Source of the DNA: Siderastrea radians
Lineage: Eukaryota; Cnidaria; Anthozoa; Scleractinia; Rhizangiidae
Length of the DNA stretch: 64,000 nt
Assembly (NCBI GenBank): GCA_964017195.1
Contig: OZ024892.1
Span: forward strand, 4,880,366 to 4,944,365
Direction of reading: 5' to 3'
The position numbers and the translations under genes are program-made. Below are positions 20,807 to 33,090 of the stretch, piece by piece (position 1 is the stretch's first letter; each line of letters opens with the position of its first letter). The notes under the pieces were generated by a model. That model worked only from the letters and a program-made list of their open reading frames with translations, had not been told where the DNA came from and did no database searches.

Positions 20807-23096
20807 TGTGTCTACAACAAGCGCTGCTTTCTTATAATTACCTAAATCAGTTAATAAATCTGCCCGATGGATAACCAGCACTTAAGGAAGTATTTCTCTC
20901 ATTTGATATTACCATCTTAAATCACAGAACAAAACTCCACGAAATTGCAGGATTTGACCAGATTTGGTCAATTATTTTGCTGCAGCCCATGATGCATGGC
21001 AAATTTGAAAAGAAATGTTTCACAAATACCCTGTAAGGCGGGCCCCAACCAATGACAAAAAATGATTTTGGAATGTTGCTTTATTGGTAACATTTAAAGC
21101 CAGAGAATCAAGTCACTCATTAAAAAAGTTCACTTACTGGTTTTCTGATGCTATGCTGACTGTCAACTCTTTTAGAAAATAATCTTCTAAACGGTGCTAA
21201 TACCCTTAATTATAACCCAAACATAAATTAAATAAAGAACTCATAAGGCCGTTTACATCAATTAATCCTAATTTTGGAAATAGTGACGTCTGTGATATTC
21301 CCAAGGTACTTTCGAACAATTGCCTTTCTTAAACTAAAGGAAAGGTGTTGATAAGTCTAAATAAATATACCACTACAAGCCATTCAAATTGCCTGAGTCG
21401 ATCATGCAGTCACTCAATTCTCTTATTTTTTAGTTATAGTTGTTTCCTAAAAACAAACGACTCCTAAGAAAAAGTTCTTTTTGTAGCTTTAATTTGAGTG
21501 ATCGGCATTGAAGAAATTATCTACGGACTCAAAACTGCAGAAATTCAAAAAGTACTTCTTATAGCTTTCATGCATATGAAGGCCTTTTACACTTTAGGAT
21601 TCATTCTCAAACTTTTAAATACTAAACACCTGGTATAGCATAATTAATCAGCATATGAAAAAAAGTACTGTTTGGTTCCTTTCATTTGAATCAGTTCTTC
21701 GCAAATCTGATCCCAGGTTTTAACCCAGGATTTTATCTGGTTTTACTGTTTTTTTGCGCTGTACGGTTTGAAGTTGAAAATAAATCTCTCGAAATTGTCA
21801 GTAGCAATAATAATACACCGCCACTTGGTCTCCATCCAGGTACAATAATAAACTGATTTTGGATCGTTTCTTTGTTAGAATTTTGCAGTATTTGATGAGA
21901 AAGTAATTTAAGGTTTCATAAAAAATCTCAGTATCTACTTGCTTGGCGTGGCTGTGTTGTTTCAGTTTGTTAGATTTTTTTGTCCAAATTCGTTGCTTGC
22001 CCTAATTACCCTGAGTTAACCGAAGTTAAGTAGCATTTAAATTTTGTCGAAGCTGTGACCTAACTGATATTCCCCTGGTACTGTCTTACAATTGCTTTTC
22101 ATGAGCAGAAGAAATGAGTAATTATGAACTGCCTGCCACAGTCCATTCAAATGACCTCTGACCACCTTTCAACTTAACAACAATTCTTTCAACTTTGCAC
22201 TCTTTGTGGTCTCAATTTAATATTAAATTCATTTTCGTTTTCATCGTCCTAATTATTCACCATATTAAAGATGACTTTTTTAATATTTTGGCTACCAGAA
22301 CCCAACCCCGAATTTAACCACGTTACCGCTCACAGAGGTAACTATAAAGTTGATGGACTCCAGTGGCTATTGTATTAATACGCAGCTGGCAAAGTTCATT
22401 TCTGCCTGTTTTGATTTTCGAAAAAATTTGTTATCAATGTAGTTTGATAATTAAGGATTGTATTCCCTTATTAAATTTGGTTACTTTCTTTATCAAGTTA
22501 TACTTTTGCAATACTGTAATGACTTAGTCTATATATGGTCATACAAATAAAGCTTGTTGTTGTGGCAATTCTACCCAGTCTCATTGATTATGAGCTCGCA
22601 GTCAACCTGCCGCGCAGTCTCGACTTGGCTGCTAGTTTACATACGACGAGATCGAGTGAATTAACTGTTTTATTATATAGTGCAGTTTTTAATCGAGTGT
22701 CGTAAAACCATAACCACAGTATTTACTCTGACCAATCACAACAGACTCAAACAACACAATGAACTAATCAGAACTCGAAACAACAAAATGAACCAATCAG
22801 AACTCGAATCAAATCCATGTAACAGGCACCGAGCGCGGGAAACTCATGTGAGAAAAACACGCGCGAAAGCAAATTCATATCCCCAGACTCATCCACATAC
22901 TGCATGTCTAGCTATCTACTGCTCAGGACAAACTAAATCCCAGAGAAGTGTTTCTTTCTGCCTCGTTCTCGCTTGTTCCAGGCGTTAAGTTTGTGGCGAT
23001 CAGCAACGAAAAAGCGACGCGCGAAGAATCGGGCAAGGTGAGGAAAAAAGAGAGGAGGCTGGGGAGAGAGGTGAAGAATGGCGGCATGAGCTTTTT
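20807..23096. other. AT-rich intergenic stretch
   Basis: No gene, RNA or clear repeat is recognised. A 102-codon plus-strand frame at 22680-22988 has an unremarkable composition. The last 100 bp are purine-rich and lead into the hairpin array. Confidence 0.45.
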
Positions 23097-23272
23097 ACCC
23101 CGCCGTCAGGACGGGGTCTAGTAATACCCGTTTTTTTTTTTACCCCGCCGTCAGGACGGGGTCTAGTAATACCCGTTTTTTTTTTACCCCGCCGTCAGGA
23201 CGGGGTCTAGTAAGACCCGTTTTTTTTTACCCCGCCGTCAGGACGGGGTCTAGTAAGACCCGTTTTTTTTTT
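23097..23272. repeat. four-unit tandem hairpin array
   Basis: The unit 'accccgccgtcaggacgg' + 'ggtctagtaatacccg' + poly-T repeats four times, starting at 23097, 23142, 23186 and 23229 (periods 45, 44 and 43). Each unit can fold: accccg pairs with cggggt, and a poly-T of 8-11 follows. The only variable base apart from T-tract length is aat/aag before acccg. Confidence 0.9.
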
Positions 23273-24559
23273 TGTCGTGGTCAGTTGCCCCAGACCTCCG
23301 CTCGGTCGAAACAATACTTGCCGGTATACTTTGTTCGTTTAGCGTTTATTCGCCAGAATTTTCATGAAAGTTGGTGTAGAAAATTACCGGCGATTTAATG
23401 GCATGAAAATTCCTTCGATGAAAGCAAGAACGAAGGTGCTAGCGAGCTTTGAAGCTGGCATGAATTTGCCAAACCTGCCCTGGCACGTAAACGTTACATC
23501 ACTGAAACACAAAAGGTGATCGGGAAAGTCCCTTGCTTTCGCCAAGTTGAAAAATTCAACAGTGAAATACAAGCATATTTTTGGCAGTTTTGCTTTGCTT
23601 CGCCAAAATCTTTAGGGAAAGTTGTGTAGAAAAGTACAAGAAATTCAATGGAGTTGACTTCTCTTCAATGAGAGCAAGGACGAAGGTGCTAGCGAGCTTT
23701 GAAAGCCAATGATTCAGGCTACGTGCCGTAGCACATAAACATTACGTCATTGAAACACAGAAGCCGATTCGGAGAAGTAAACTTGCTTGCGCCAAATCAC
23801 TCATCGAATCACGGCCTAAAATAGACTTTTACGGTTTTTCATAGCTACCAGTTTCCTTTAGATTTTAGAATGAGTTTTTTATCAAGAAATCTATTTAAAT
23901 TTCTGTGCCCTTGCTATTTAGAATTACGCTGACATGTCAGTTCGTTTATTTTAAAAAAACGTGACTTAACTGAGTCACGCTATGGTCAAAATATTTCGTC
24001 ACGTTCTTCTTCGCGAAAGCTAGGACAAGTGGATGACCAAGGAATGAGGGATGGGGTTCATACTATTAGGGATTCATGTTACCACAGGGAGAAGGGTGCG
24101 GAGCAGACGCATAAGGGGAAATGGCAGCAAACACAGGTACGATAAGTCATCAACTTTAAAATTTACACCACTTGGGCTCGTATCTTGAGTGACCGTAATA
24201 TATTTTGCTCCCTGGGAGGAGGAGAAAAACGGCGGGGTCCAATGAAAGTAGGAACGAAGGTGCTAGCGAGCTTTGAAGCTAGAATGAATTCGCCTAACTT
24301 GCCGTGGCACGTAAACATTACATCACTGAAACACAGAAGCCGATTCGGGGAAGTCCTTGCTTTCGCCAAGTTGAATAATTCAACAGTCAAATGCAAGCAT
24401 TTTTTTGGCAGTTTTGCTTTGCTTCGCCAAAATCTTTAGGGAAAGTTGTGTAGAAAAGTACAAGGAATTCAGTGGAATTAACATTTCTTCGACGACAGCA
24501 AGGACGAATGCACTAGGGAGCTTAAGTTTGAAAGCTGGCATGAACTCTCGATCGCTATG

Positions 24560-24773
24560 AACTTAGTAATTATGATGTAAAGTATGTATGTATGAGTGCC
24601 AAGAAGTGAGTAATACTGCCCTCCATAATTTCCCCCCGACCACAGGCCTTAAAAGTAAGAAATTAGAAATTAGAACCAAGATAAAAGAAAAATCTTTGAC
24701 CCCGGCGGGATTCGAACCAACGACCTCCGGATTAGAACACCGTCGCTCAACCAACTGAGCTACGAGGCCAGGC
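24560..24773 (-). mobile_element. tRNA-derived SINE
   Basis: Read on the minus strand, a tRNA-like head (24769-24698) is followed by a body and an end in a short tacatacatac-type repeat near 24575-24590. It interrupts one copy of the segmental repeat. Confidence 0.7.
24698..24769 (-). tRNA. tRNA-Arg(TCT)-like SINE head
   Basis: The 72-nt cloverleaf has acceptor ggcctcg/cggggtc with G-U pairs, box A tagctcagttgg, box B ggttcgaatccc and anticodon loop gttctaa (TCT). The anticodon stem has a mismatch and the SINE body follows directly, so I call it a SINE promoter rather than a functional tRNA. Confidence 0.5.
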
Positions 24774-25706
24774 TGAGTCACGCAGTGATCAAAATAATAA
24801 TTTCATCACGCTCTTCGTCACGCACGCTAAAACAGAGTGATTAGGCAAGTCGTGTCTTGATTTATATTATCATCGCAAGCACGTAAAAGATACGATAAAT
24901 CGCCAACTTTTACCTGGCCGTAATATATTTTGGACCCCAAGGGCAGAGAGAACAACGGCGGCGTTAATGCCCCCTGGGGCTTTTCTTGTTTTTTTTTGTC
25001 GTGGTCAGTTGCCCCAGACCTCCGCTCGGTCAAAACAATACTTGCCGGTAAACTTTGTTTGTTTAGCGTTTATTCGCCAGAATTTTCATGAAAGTTGGTG
25101 TAGAAAATTACTGGCGATTTAATGGCATGAAAATTCCTTCGATGAAAGCAAGAACGAAGGTGCTAGCGAGCTTTGAAGCTGGCATGAATTTGCCAAACCT
25201 GCCCTGGCACGTAAACATTACATCACTGAAACACAAAAGGTGATCCGGGGAAGTCCCTTGCTTTCGCCAAGTTGAAAAATTCAACAGTGAAATGCAAGCA
25301 TATTTTTGGCAGTTTTGCTTTGCTTCGCCAAACTCTTTAGGGAAAGTTGTGTAGAAAAGTACAAGAAATTCAATGGAGTTGACTTCTCTTCAATGAGAGC
25401 AAGGACGAAGGTGCTAGCGTGCTTTGAAAGCCAATGATTCATGCCACCTGCCGTAGCACATAAACATTACGTCATTGAAACACAGAAGCCGATTCGGAGA
25501 AGTAAACTTGCTTGCGCCAAATCACTCATCGAATCACGGCCTAAAATAGACTTTTACGGTTTTTCATAGCTACCAGTTTCCTTTAGATTTTAGAATGAGT
25601 TTTTTATCAAGAAATCTATTTAAATTTCCGTGCCCTTGCTATTTAGAATTACGCTGACATGTCAGTTCGTTTATTTAAAAAAAAAGTGACTTAACTGAGT
25701 CACGCT

Positions 25707-25781
25707 TAGCCTCCCACTCAGTCGTTTTTAGGGGAGTCGTATTACCCTCCTCCCCCCTAAAAACGACTGCGTGGGAGGCTA
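25707..25781. mobile_element. 75-bp MITE with 9-bp target duplication
   Basis: A near-perfect hairpin (tagcctcccactcagtcg... / ...cgactgcgtgggaggcta) is flanked by AGTCACGCT at 25698-25706 and 25782-25790. The sister repeat unit at about 23967 shows the same site without insertion. A 9-bp duplication suits Mutator-like or related elements. Confidence 0.85.
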
Positions 25782-27601
25782 AGTCACGCTATGGTCAAAA
25801 TATTTCGTCACGTTCTTCTTCGCGAAAGCTAGGACAAGTGGATCACCAAGGAATGAGGGATGGGGTTCATACTATCAGGGATTCATGTTACCACAGGGAG
25901 AAGGGTGCGGAGCAGACGCATAAGGGGAAATGGCAGCAAACACAGGTACGATAAATCATCAACTTTAAAATTTACACCACTTGAGCTCGTATCTTGAGTG
26001 ACCGTAATATATTTTGCTCCCTGGGAGGAGGAGAAAAACGGCGGGGTCCAATGAAAGTAGGAACGAAGGTGCTAGCGAGCTTTGAAGCTAGGATGAATTC
26101 GCCTAACTTGCCGTGGCACGTAAACATTACATTACTGAAACACAGAAGCCGATTCGGGGAAGTCCCTTGCTTTCGCCAAGTTGAATAATTCAACAGTCAA
26201 ATGCAAGCATTTTTTGGCAGTTTTGCTTTGCTTCGCCAAAATCTTTAGGGAAAGTTGTGTAGAAAAGTACTTGCTTTCGCCAAATCATTCATGGAATCGT
26301 GGCCTAAAAGTAGACTTGTACATTTCTTTTTTCGGTAGATAACCGTTCCCTTTAGATTTTAAGATTATTTTTCTTTATCAATAAATTTAGAATTACGCTG
26401 AGACGTCAGTTCGTAAAAAAAAAATATTAATTGAGTCACGCTATGGTCAAACTATTTCATCACGTTCTTTTTTCGAGAGTGCTGGAACAGGTGAATGACC
26501 AAGAAATGAGGGATGGGAAAAGTAATCATTCATCGAATCGTGGCCTAAAAGTAGACTTGTGCATTTCTTTTTTCGGTAGAGAACCGTTCCCTTTAGATTT
26601 TAGTAGGATTATTTTTCTTTATCAATAAATTTAGAATTACGCTGAGATGTCAGTTCGTTAAAAAAAAAATGAATTGAGTCACGCTATGGTCAAGCTATTT
26701 CATCACGTTCTTTTTTCGAGAGTGCTGGAACGGGTGAATGACCAAGAAATGAGGGATGGGAAAAGTGTTGACACTATTAGGGATTCATGTTATCACAAGG
26801 AGAAGGGTGCAGAAAAGACGTGGGAAGGGTGGGGGGCAGCACACACGTCACACGTTAGAAAAATCACCAACTTCAAAACTTTATATCACTTGGGCACATA
26901 TCTTGAGTGACCCTAATAAATTTGCACCCCGAGGGGAGGGGGAAAATGGCGGGGTCCAATGCCCCCGGGGCTTTTCTTGTTTAGAATTAATTTCACCGGC
27001 GTTTCTTTGCCTCCCTCTTAGTCTTCCTTCATACCAATCCTAGCACAGTCTAAATGCCTGGAACAGGCTACCTGCGTTCGTATTAGAGGCAAACCCTAGT
27101 AAAATAGGTCAAATAAAAAGTGTTCTTGAAAAATTAAGGAAAAGAGATCTATCTACTGGAACACTAAGATAACTTATGAGCGACAAAGGTTATTTTGATA
27201 TTGGTTTGGAACGATCCGATATATGTATGACACGACACGACTTTTTTTATTGAGTTTTTAGCTTTCTCTGACTCTTTAATTAAGGTATTTATTCTTTGTT
27301 TAGCTAGCGATATGCACTGCGGTTCCTATGTGAAATCCAACTACAAATTCCCTCATTTAGTTTTGCCGCCAGCAATAAACAAGTAGATGAATAAATAAGT
27401 TTAACGTGGGAATCGAGATCTACAGGCAGTCATCTAGGCACATCACGTGACATTCTGTAGCTCTGTTGACTATAGCTGTCTGAAACACGTGACCTTCCAG
27501 AGTGTGATTATAACCGGGCATCCTGCAGTGACGGCTTCCTAGACAGCAGACCTGAAGGTACCAGAAGGTACCGGCCAAAATGTTAAACAAGCAGCAGCTA
27601 A

Positions 27602-28134
27602 GGGGTCGATTACATGCATGAGGTGGGCTGGCCCGATTTACCGGGCTGGGTCGGTTTGCCGAGATGACCGTTCAGCCCGGTATTACTTGAGGTGAGCCAG
27701 CCTGCATGCGGCTAAATTTAGAAGCTGTCATGTGAAAATATGGCTACAGTAAAGAGAATAAATTGAGTGATATTACTTTTGCCAATCCATTATTTTTGTG
27801 TATTATTTTAGGTTTTGTGCAGCTGTATGGTCTGTTAAACCTTTATGTGTTATATAGAAAGAGAAATATTGACCTTCTGATGAGCCATTTTGCTCTGAAG
27901 CGAAATTAGTGACGAAAAGGTGTTGGCCCGGCAATCGCGATTACACGATAAATTTTCAACCCGTTTAGCCGGGATCCCGGCATCGCGATACCAGGATACC
28001 AGCTGGCCGGCCTGAGATTTTTCCATGTAATCGCGAAGTTGATTTTTAGTGTGTTTAACAGATGTGCCAAGATCCTGGCAAACCGAGCCAGCCCGGCTAA
28101 CCGGGCAAGCCCGCCTCCTCATGTAATCGGCCCC
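27602..28134. mobile_element. PIF/Harbinger-type MITE, copy 1 (533 bp)
   Basis: The ends are ggggtcgattacatg and catgtaatcggcccc, with TAA on both sides (27599-27601 and 28135-28137). A 3-bp TAA duplication and GGGG ends are typical of PIF/Harbinger. No transposase is present. Confidence 0.8.
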
Positions 28135-28137
28135 TAA

Positions 28138-28533
28138 GGGGTCGATTACTTGGCGAATTTCAGCCCGGGCTGAATTTCGATCCACCCACCGGGCTGAAGT
28201 TTTCTTGCGATTACATGGCGAATTTCAGCCCTGGAGCAATGTTTAAAATAGGGCAGGAAAAATTTGCAGGAAAGCGTTTGACATTCGCAACTTAAGTTCA
28301 CAAATTAAGCGGCGCGCATGCCCAAATTCATATTTATGCCCGGGCTAAAATTTGAATGCGATTACACGAGGTTTTTCAGCCCGTTTGACTGGGCTGAAAT
28401 TTCCAGCCCGTTTCACAAAACCGGGCTGAAGAAACTCTCTTCATGTAATTGCAAACGTCTTTTTAAGGAGATTTGATAAGGAAGCCGAGGTGAAACCTCA
28501 GCCAGGGCTGAAATTCGTCATGAAATCGGCCCC
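28138..28533. mobile_element. PIF/Harbinger-type MITE, copy 2 (396 bp)
   Basis: The ends are ggggtcgattacttgg and catgaaatcggcccc. The left TAA (28135-28137) is shared with copy 1 and the right TAA is at 28534-28536. The core, rich in 'cagcccgggctga' palindromes, differs from copy 1. Confidence 0.8.
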
Positions 28534-28539
28534 TAAAAG

Positions 28540-30429
28540 TTTTTACACAGTTGTAAGACAAAAGTAAGAGGCATTGTTTGACAGAAAATTCAGTCTTCGA
28601 CTGAATAATGAAGATATACCAAAAGCCGTTACAGTAGATGAAACTAATTGCCTTTTGAACAAAACATTTTGCCTTCGCCCTGTTACCCGTCACTTCTTCA
28701 ATTCCTGTCGCATTTTGTAAAAAGTTACTTTGAGAAGTTAGCCGGTTGTTAGCCACTCGGAGCATTTTGCATGTAACTATTTTGACCACAATTGTTTCAC
28801 CAATAACAACAAAGAATTGTAGGATTTTTAATATGTTTTTTTTTCTTTTTCCTTTAACAAAAAAAAAATAATTATAATAATAAACATTTCAGAACGTTTT
28901 CTTAGTCGAAAATAACCAATATTGGGAAGACGATGAAAATACATGCGCTCTTAAACGCAGGTAGGTAACATAATGGATAGAAAAGTTCTAAGTCAAGGAC
29001 TAAAATCGTGTATTAGGATAATTTAATTAATTGCCGCTTCATGCATAAAAAAGTGTGTTGTCTTTCTGAAGAAAACCGAACGACACAACACTAACCCCTT
29101 CCCGGACGGGATTTTTTTTGTTGACCGCACTGGACTGGGGATTCTACGTGACCGGGATTACTTACGTTATTCTCGTTAGAGGCCGGGGAATAGATTGTAC
29201 TTGTTGTGTTTTTGGTTGGGTTACCAGGAAACTTTTGTTCCCTTGCAAAATGCTTGTCCATTGAAGCATCGAGTCGTTAATAAAAGCAAAAACAGGGATT
29301 ACTTAAGGGTGTATTGAGCCGTAAAATTAGCTAGCTTTTAAAAGTAGCGCTGGATGCTTTTAAACGATTACAAGGCAGATTAATTTTCATCTCGTCCAAT
29401 TAATGTAGAACTGCCGATCAATAAACTACTGTTAGAAGCGTGCAGTAAACGCCAACTAAACGGCCCTTTATAGCGCATATTAAGTTACTTGCTGGTAGAA
29501 AACAACCTGGTAGTTTTTGTAACTTTTGTAATTCGGCACTGATATTACGGAAAAAAGCACCTTTAAGTTAGCAAGAACTGTGAATTTGAGCGTTATTTCA
29601 TTACCCGCCCAATATGTGAAGATATAGCCTAGTGAGTTCTTATTCCAAAAGATTTTTTTTGACACCTGAATTACTTCCACTCAGTACAAACATTTGTACA
29701 AACGTCGAATTTGCTTACTTACATCTTTGTTTCCAGAAAAGATAGATCGCTCAAATTCACAGGTGTAATTTACAGGTGCTCTTTTCAGTGGTATGGCGGG
29801 TGGTTTTTCCATCTCGCAAACACAATTTAGAACCAGTTGGTCTAAGACCGCTTGTCTACTTTATTTTTATAGCTTGTTGATTGCTGAAGGACTCTTAACT
29901 AGCAAACTACGTAGGTTTTTCTCAGGTTTACAACGAGATTTACATAGGTAGCGAGGCAAAGCGATATGTACACTTTGTCAATTTATCGACAAGCTATGGA
30001 GAAGTATACTAACAGGTTTATTGGTTTTTTTTTTTATTATAAAAACCTAGGATGACAAATCGACTCAGCAAATCTCTTTCAATTAACTAAAGACATATTG
30101 AATGTAATAAAGAAACAAGTCGATTAGAAGGACAACTGCAATTAAAGTGTAAACATGAACTTTCTCGCTGGGTCTAAAAAGGCGATGCCATATGAGTTCT
30201 CAACAGATACTGCTTTATGGGTTCAACTGAGCTTTGAATATAATAAGATGAAAGTTATCTACTACCTTAAGTTCACGTCGCAGTTTAGATAGCACTCCAC
30301 TCGCAACTTAACTAACATGCTAATTAACATGCTCTATAATATAAACCAAGTTGAATAACTTGTTAAAACTTTTGTTTATGTGCAGTTAATTTCGTCGCAT
30401 TAAGCTTAATAGCATCTTAAGCTAAATTC
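28540..30429. other. AT-rich intergenic stretch
   Basis: No gene is recognised. Minus-strand frames at 28463-28789 and 29480-29680 lack motifs. A possible AATAAA (minus strand) for the next gene lies at 30017-30022. Confidence 0.4.
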
Positions 30430-31161
30430 CTACTTTGTGTCCTTTAACTTTGGTAGCATCCCTTTTGTCGAGTTCCAGTCTTGAGACGCAATCATTACAA
30501 TTGCCTTTTTTCGCACCCTTCGCGAACTGGTTTCATAATGCTTTTCAGCTGCAATCTTAGTGTCTCTCAGGGACAAAGGGACATTAAAAACGATGTTCAC
30601 GACTCTTGAATGTTTCTTCGCTGCTCTCGCGTCACTATTTTTGTCATTCTTGTTCCCTGCATCCTGCTTTGCCAACTTCGTATTTCGAAATGTTCGCCGC
30701 TTTACGGAGGGATCTCTAATCCTTGGCAATCCAATCAACCAATTGTGGAATTGTGATTGCTTGGAAATTGACCGTTTCATAATCGTGGGTATGTTAGCAT
30801 CTGTACATGTGATTGCGGGGAACATATCCTCGGATCTCTCCGTGTCGAAAGACCGGAGTAATCTCTGTTTCTCTCTCAATGTCCATCCCTGATATGTTTT
30901 CTCCCTGTTGATGATAGACGGTAGCTGATTTTGCAGATTATTTCTTCCTTCTCTGGCGAAGCGACGTTTCTCCTTGGTCATATTGAACAAGTCTTCTTGA
31001 ACTTTTCGCTGTTCGTACTTGCGTTCTATGTTACTTTGAATTCTTTCTTTTTCGATCTCTTGTTCGGCGACTTTAAGATTCTTGGTCCTTTCTTGAAAAA
31101 TCGTTAAGGCTTTGTCGAAAACGGTTTGATGTCCTTTCGATTTAAATACTCCCCATTCCAT
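30430..31161 (-). CDS. orphan basic, helical protein (243 aa), single exon
   Basis: This intact 243-codon frame has a good initiation context (gaagaacATGG). Residues about 20-75 are highly charged and heptad-like (LKVAEQEIEKERIQ... then KYEQRKVQEDLFN), suggesting a coiled coil. The rest is basic with RRTFR and RRVRKK clusters. There is no signal peptide, membrane segment or known domain. An A/T box (attataga) sits about 40 bp upstream of the ATG on the minus strand. No similar frame exists elsewhere in the window. The length and single ORF make chance unlikely. Function is unknown. Confidence 0.6.
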   Translation of the reverse strand: MEWGVFKSKGHQTVFDKALTIFQERTKNLKVAEQEIEKERIQSNIERKYEQRKVQEDLFNMTKEKRRFAREGRNNLQNQLPSIINREKTYQGWTLREKQRLLRSFDTERSEDMFPAITCTDANIPTIMKRSISKQSQFHNWLIGLPRIRDPSVKRRTFRNTKLAKQDAGNKNDKNSDARAAKKHSRVVNIVFNVPLSLRDTKIAAEKHYETSSRRVRKKAIVMIASQDWNSTKGMLPKLKDTK

Positions 31162-31734
31162 GTTCTTCTTGTATTGATCAATTTTAAGCTATCTATAATA
31201 CGTTAGCACCTAGCCAATGTCTAGTAAACAAATCGAGCTTCTACATCTGTAGTTGCGGTCAAAGATACTTTTGAGAGCTTGTATAAAGGTGATCTCGTCG
31301 TTAAGGAATCGAGCAGGTTACTCCAAAAAACGAACATTGGCCGTACAGTTTATGTTCTCTTCTTAACGAGCTGGTTTAAAACACTGGAGTCACTAATAAA
31401 TTTGTTCGCTCATTAATAGAACAACAACAAACAATTTGTCACTCTTAACAATGACTCCTAAGAGGGCTGATACCGTACGTTGCTCATTAAAAACCAGTCA
31501 ACCGTTAAAATCTACAATAATCAATTAAAGGGACGCACATTAGGCACATTGGGTGCAGACATGAAGACTCCCAAAATATAATAATCACTGGAGATGAAAG
31601 AGACGAATAAGAAAATGCATCTTGTTCGTACCACTTTAAACCACTCTTATGTTATACACTCTGAAAAAATAAAACTTAGTGTCAGTGATGCCACTAATTA
31701 AGTAGCACTTTTTAGTGGTACGGTTTTATTTTAC
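31162..31734. other. 5' flank of the 30.4-kb gene
   Basis: No coding exon is recognised. AT-rich. Confidence 0.4.
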
Positions 31735-31900
31735 TTGATGATGTATAAGGAAGATGTAACTTCTGGGCCTGTGGATAAAATCCTATCGTGTGGTAATTCA
31801 AATGAAAGCTATTTTACTATTAGAACTGTTTATTATGCTGTACAAGGTGCAAGTTCTGTCTTTTATGGTCTAAATATAAAAGCCACAGAGTCACAATCTA
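31735..31900. repeat. dispersed about 106-bp repeat, partial
   Basis: The blocks gtggataaaatcct, ttcaaatgaaagct and attatgctgtacaaggtg follow the same order as in the arrays at 47.1 and 56.9 kb. Confidence 0.65.
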
Positions 31901-32283
31901 AAAATAAGCTCCAAAGTAGTACTTTACTGTTTTTTTCTCTCGTCGCACAAAGTGGTACTTGCTTTTGAGGGTGCGATTACGAATCACTATCCCTCCCTCC
32001 ACTCGATGTAAACACTATTCAAATGTTCGGCCGACTTCAGAAATCTTTTGGAAACCTTCGGTTCGCTTGTGTGGGCTTTGAAGGCTTTGAACATTCATCC
32101 AGCATGTAAAAAAAGATGGATTCATCTGTTATTTTTTCACTAGAGCTAAAACCCAAACAAACTGGATTAGCTAAATCTGAAACTGCGCTGAGTAAAGGAA
32201 CGCGGCCTATATTTGTTCGCTTTAATAGGAAACTGCATTGTCTAATGGAAGTGCATCGAGGAAATGAGTGAGTGAATGAATAA

Positions 32284-32326
<43 letters not shown>

Positions 32327-32408
32327 ATTGATTGAATGAATGAAGGAATGAGTGAGTGAGTGAGTGAGTGAATGAATGAATGAATGAATGAATGAATGAA
32401 TGAATGAA
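32284..32408. repeat. compound tetranucleotide microsatellites
   Basis: (CTTG)n at 32284-32326 is followed by (GAGT)n and (GAAT)n to 32408. Confidence 0.95.
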
Positions 32409-32689
32409 TCACGAGGATGAATGAATGAACGAAAAAGTAACTAGCCTTTGAACGAAAGGAAGCCATAGCATTTGCTGATAACTAAGAATAGAAATGAACA
32501 AAATTTGGACAATAGAGGTTTCATATCCCGCTAGAAAACTGTTGTTTAAAAGTAACTCCTAGTTTGGTTTCAAAAGAAAAGGCTTAAATTAAAGTACTTA
32601 AAAGTATCGAAACAAAAACATGTCAACACGAACTAATGTCATCAATCTTCACGCTACGACTCTAAGTCTTAAGTGATGTGATAAAAATT

Positions 32690-33090
32690 CTAACTTTCGC
32701 GCCGTTAAGTGCGGCAACATATATATTTGTCAAAGTAAAGCTATTCAAGCCTTTTTTTATTATAAAGTTTATTGCTGCGCAGGACATGGTTGCATCAAGT
32801 TGAGTCTGTGGATAAAATCCTAAAGTATGACCATTTTTAATGAAATCTATTCCCTTCCCTGTGGTGTTGTCTATTATGCTGTACAAGGTGGTCTTAATTT
32901 TTGTGTCTGGAAGAAATATTAAATGTGACCTTAAAAATGAAAGCTATTGAGTATAGTGCTGCGGTGCCCTTGTACTTGAGTCTTCAAATCAAATCCTGAA
33001 AAAGAAAACTCATATGTTACTGCATCTGATGTTGTGGTGCTGGTTTCATATTTTGTGTATGAAGTTTTTATTCATTTATTTATTTTGGTT
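32690..33090. repeat. dispersed about 106-bp repeat, degenerate copies
   Basis: The phrases gtctgtggataaaatccta (about 32800), tattatgctgtacaaggtgg (about 32873) and aaaatgaaagctattgagta (about 32934) mark one or more degraded units. Confidence 0.6.

Larger units (their letters stand above)
23273..26985. repeat. nested segmental repeat array
   Basis: A module starting gtcgtggtcagttgcccc occurs at about 23275 and 25006 and continues in parallel for over 1 kb. Inside it, sub-repeats such as 'acgaaggtgctagcgagctt' recur at about 23432, 23680, 24254, 25155, 25402 and 26064. A second module (gagtcacgctatggtcaaa) recurs at about 23970, 25786, 26433 and 26679. Units end in ccccggggcttttcttgtt near 24975 and 26965. 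Frames within it translate the repeat and are not genes. Confidence 0.85.

Noticed and set aside
22680..22988. 102-codon plus-strand frame
   Set aside because: Low-complexity Asn/Arg/His-rich composition and no splice, start or domain support.
23097..23272. CRISPR array or bacterial terminators
   Set aside because: Four short repeats separated only by poly-T with no spacers, in a eukaryotic genome with introns. It is a minisatellite.
24563..24781. 72-codon frame through the tRNA-like segment
   Set aside because: It is the familiar spurious translation of a tRNA-Arg-like sequence (VAQLVERR...SNPAGV).
32242..32466. Frame with IHSFIHSF and SKQASKQA repeats
   Set aside because: Translation of tetranucleotide microsatellites.
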